This document shows, one piece after another, positions 61,499 to 64,000 of a DNA stretch of 64,000 nucleotides. The position numbers were made by a program, and so were the translations under genes. The stretch covers positions 4,095,078 to 4,159,077 of the forward strand of contig NZ_CP100390.1 of NCBI RefSeq assembly GCF_026016465.1, in the 5' to 3' direction. Each line of letters opens with the position of its first letter. The stretch's first letter is position 1. Origin of the DNA: Alkalimarinus alittae. GTDB taxonomy: Bacteria > Pseudomonadota > Gammaproteobacteria > Pseudomonadales > Oleiphilaceae. A model generated the notes under the pieces. That model saw only the letters and a program-made list of their open reading frames with translations. It was not told where the DNA came from and ran no database searches.

Positions 61499-64000
61499 AT
61501 GAAATTTAGTACCCGCATCGGTTCTTTTACCCTAATAGCTAGCCTCATTCCTTTATGCTTAGCCATAGGCCTCAGCTTATGGCTTACGTCGAGTCACACC
61601 ATCAAGTTAACACTCAGCAGCGTAGAAGGTGAATTAGCGTCACGTAGCGAGCAGTTAAACGGCTTTTTTAGAGAACGACAGAGCGAAATTAGCTTATTGG
61701 CGTCACTCCCTTTGCTCAAAAACGAGTCTTTTGAGCAGTCCTTACCTTATTTACAACAAGAGCTGTTACGACAACCCAATATCTTTGAAAAATTTATTCT
61801 AGGTGACGCCAACGGCTACTTTAGAAATACTTCTGGGGGTAACCCTCATCAGACGATGCTACGCACATTTGACGACAGCAATCCAACATCACAGCCTAAG
61901 TCAATTAAGAATAGAGATTACTGGCAATTCACAGTGGCTAAACCTCGCCCTGAATCATCACCAACTTACACATCTAACCCCATGATTTCGTTCACCACAG
62001 GGGTTAAGCAAATAGTCGTAGCAGCAACTGTGCGTGACCAACATAACAACGTAAAAGGGCTTATTGCTGGGTCTTTACCTTGGGCGCTCATTGAAGCACA
62101 GCTCAACTCGATTAAAGCAGGCATATTCTCACATTACCCTAATGCTCAATTTGCTATGCTGTCCGGGGACGGAACCTATTGGTACCACTGGAATAAAAAT
62201 AAAGTTATTCGCGTTTTAAAAGACGAATATGGCAATATAATCAAAACGCACTCAGGTGAGAAAGCATCCCAATTAACCAACATTATTCATGAAAATGACC
62301 CCGACTTGAAAGCCATAGGACGCTCAATTCTATCAGGCGAATCCGGTTATAAAACCTACCGTAATGAAAAAACAGGGGAGCTCGATTACGCGGTCTATAC
62401 CCCTATAGGCTCGACAGGGTACTCGTTATTGCTATCGGTACCTAAGCACGAAATACTCGCTCCCGTTTCTCAAATGATCGCGCTAATGCTGACGCTCCTT
62501 TTAGTCGCTATCGCCTTAAGTATTTTTGTGTCATATATTTTGTCAAAAGAGCTTTCCTCACCCGTCGTCACCCTAAAGGAAGCATTGCAGAAATTTAACC
62601 CTGAGGGGAGTGAGAAATTAAACTTAACCTCTAACATAACCGAATTTCAATCGTTAATAGATACCTTCGAAAGCACCGCCGAAATGGTTCAAAAGCGAGA
62701 TCAAAGCCGTAATGTTGATCTTTATAGAGCGAATCAAGAACTCAAAGTTGAAAAAGAAATAGCCGAGCGCGCGAACGCAGCCAAAAGTGAGTTTTTGGCT
62801 AATATGAGCCATGAAATAAGAACCCCTATGAACGCCATAACCGGGATGGCAAATCTTTGCTTATTAACCGACTTAAACGATGTCCAGAAAGCTTATTTAC
62901 ATAAGCTAAAGTCTGCATCGGGTACGTTGCTCGCATTGATCAACGATATTCTTGATTTTTCGAAAATTGAAGCAGGGAAACTTGATATCGAAGATATTCC
63001 CTTCAATCTTAATGAGCTGATCGATAACCTGGCGAATGTAGTCGCGGTCAACGCCGAAGAAAAAGGGGTTGAATTCATCATTAAAAATGACCTAGAAACG
63101 CCGCACCACCTTCTTGGGGACCCGCTACGAGTTAACCAAATTCTGGTCAACCTATGCTCAAACGCTTTAAAGTTTACCGATAAAGGGGAAGTCATAGTCG
63201 CTATTCGCCCCGTCAAGAAAGATTTATACAACGTCACACTCGAGATCAGTGTTCGGGATTCTGGTATTGGTATGCCTCCAGAGAAACTCAAACACCTATT
63301 CGATGAGTTCTATCAAACAGACTCGACAACCACCCGAAAATATGGAGGTACTGGCCTTGGTTTAGCCATCACTAAAAAACTCATTGATATTATGGGCGGC
63401 AATATCTCAGTAGCAAGCACTGAAAATAAAGGTTCTGAGTTCATTGTCACCCTACCTTTTGAAATATCCCAACAAAAGCAGATAGATTATCAGCAGTTTG
63501 CCAATCAACTTAAAGATAAACGCATTCTTGTAGCTGACGATAACGCCCATGCCAGAGAAATTTTCTCTGAGACACTTAAACGATTTGGCTGTAATGTCGA
63601 CACGGCCATTAATGGCACTCAGGCACTCGAAAAATGCAAACAGAATAACTATGACCTGATTCTTCTCGACTGGAACATGCCTGACTTAGACGGCTTAGAA
63701 ACGTTCAGACAACTAAAGTTAATATCACAAAAAATGCCCGCCGTCATCATGGCAAGCGCTCATGCACACCAACGCGTCGTCTCTGAAGCAAGAGATATTG
63801 GTATTGAAAAGTTTTTAACAAAACCCATTAAAAACTCAATTCTTTTTGATAGTGTCGCACAGATTCTCGTTGGGCAAACCGACCCCGAAAGCATGCTCGA
63901 CTCAAATACGTCTGAGCCGCTTAAAGATAAAATAAGCAGTGAAGTCCAAGGCGCCCATATTTTGGTAGTCGACGATATTTTAGTCAACCGAGAAATAGCC
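61499..64000 (+). CDS. Hybrid sensor histidine kinase, N-terminal part (cut by window end)
   Basis: 834 residues are visible and the frame remains open at 64000. TM1 about residues 8-28, a dCache-like periplasmic sensor about 35-320 ('[15 protein letters not shown]', 'IKNRDYW', '[13 protein letters not shown]'), TM2 about 326-348, a coiled coil, then H box '[20 protein letters not shown]' with His438. N box '[11 protein letters not shown]', G1 'DSGIGMP', G2 'GGTGLGLAI'. Receiver 1 has Asp724 in '[13 protein letters not shown]'. A second receiver starts '[10 protein letters not shown]' at about residue 820 and is cut off. Cache domains often bind small organic acids or amino acids. Confidence 0.95.
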   Translation, partial: MKFSTRIGSFTLIASLIPLCLAIGLSLWLTSSHTIKLTLSSVEGELASRSEQLNGFFRERQSEISLLASLPLLKNESFEQSLPYLQQELLRQPNIFEKFILGDANGYFRNTSGGNPHQTMLRTFDDSNPTSQPKSIKNRDYWQFTVAKPRPESSPTYTSNPMISFTTGVKQIVVAATVRDQHNNVKGLIAGSLPWALIEAQLNSIKAGIFSHYPNAQFAMLSGDGTYWYHWNKNKVIRVLKDEYGNIIKTHSGEKASQLTNIIHENDPDLKAIGRSILSGESGYKTYRNEKTGELDYAVYTPIGSTGYSLLLSVPKHEILAPVSQMIALMLTLLLVAIALSIFVSYILSKELSSPVVTLKEALQKFNPEGSEKLNLTSNITEFQSLIDTFESTAEMVQKRDQSRNVDLYRANQELKVEKEIAERANAAKSEFLANMSHEIRTPMNAITGMANLCLLTDLNDVQKAYLHKLKSASGTLLALINDILDFSKIEAGKLDIEDIPFNLNELIDNLANVVAVNAEEKGVEFIIKNDLETPHHLLGDPLRVNQILVNLCSNALKFTDKGEVIVAIRPVKKDLYNVTLEISVRDSGIGMPPEKLKHLFDEFYQTDSTTTRKYGGTGLGLAITKKLIDIMGGNISVASTENKGSEFIVTLPFEISQQKQIDYQQFANQLKDKRILVADDNAHAREIFSETLKRFGCNVDTAINGTQALEKCKQNNYDLILLDWNMPDLDGLETFRQLKLISQKMPAVIMASAHAHQRVVSEARDIGIEKFLTKPIKNSILFDSVAQILVGQTDPESMLDSNTSEPLKDKISSEVQGAHILVVDDILVNREIA

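Noticed and set aside
1-64000. CRISPR arrays, tRNA/rRNA genes, prophage, transposases or a genomic island
   Set aside because: No regularly spaced direct repeats, no cloverleaf or rRNA sequence, no integrase or transposase coding motif, and no abrupt composition shift were seen.

Overview
The window reads as chromosome of a marine, respiratory, Gram-negative gammaproteobacterium of the broad Oceanospirillales/Alteromonadales/Marinobacter type. Supporting gene content: malate:quinone oxidoreductase, NnrS and NnrU, several TonB-dependent receptors, a lipase with its foldase, a bacterial ceramidase, type 2 LeuA, AsnS, GlpE, YaeQ, SlyD, FklB, YlqF and many lipoproteins with clear lipoboxes. Base composition is moderate and even. 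I see no transposase, integrase, phage gene, CRISPR array, rRNA or tRNA. Genus-level assignment is not possible from reading alone.

Layout. 1-966 is the 3' part of a hybrid histidine kinase. 1219-3762 carries a FemAB-like protein, GlpE, YaeQ and DUF3301, closed by a strong terminator. 3881-6620 (minus) is an operon of three secreted proteins that share a signal peptide followed by an 'EL..V.GQ' motif. 7174-11557 holds a TSUP transporter, a lipoprotein MsrAB, an MFS transporter, a tautomerase and a DUF2959 lipoprotein. 11651-27474 is a sensory and uptake block: two TonB-dependent receptors, three solute-binding proteins with no ABC permease or ATPase nearby, a HAMP histidine kinase, a REC-GAF-GGDEF diguanylate cyclase, a lone receiver, a NarL-type regulator and a hybrid kinase. 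YigZ, a lytic transglycosylase and a 2OG-Fe(II) oxygenase lie inside this block.

27592-29710 is the lipase/foldase pair. 29910-40671 is mainly housekeeping and conserved small genes: FklB, DUF938, HopJ-like, DUF3820, SlyD, YbaN, a CBS protein, YkgJ, SDR, DUF6279, isochorismatase, YlqF and DUF808. It ends with an odd protein that joins a secretion-ATPase-like N-terminal module to a lipobox-like segment and a fibronectin-III-like tail. 41045-43066 encodes a ceramidase. 43205-46016 holds CopD-like, Lrp/AsnC and divergent leuA. 46087-51727 (minus) holds a small membrane protein, a transglutaminase-like protein, a carboxylesterase, a beta-barrel protein, mqo, a 29-residue Cys/Gly-rich peptide and nnrS. 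51915-59820 holds an amidase, an MBL hydrolase, small conserved genes, an FkpA-like lipoprotein, nnrU, a PEP-CTERM protein and a DUF2156 acyltransferase. asnS follows, and the window ends inside a second hybrid histidine kinase (61499-64000).

Most promising for novelty: the three-paralogue secreted operon, the orphan binding-protein/TonB/c-di-GMP block, a perfect 13-bp inverted repeat in front of the hybrid kinase, the secretion-module/lipobox chimera, and the unlisted CCGGCGG micropeptide next to nnrS. Dispersed REP-like inverted repeats occur in at least five intergenic spaces.
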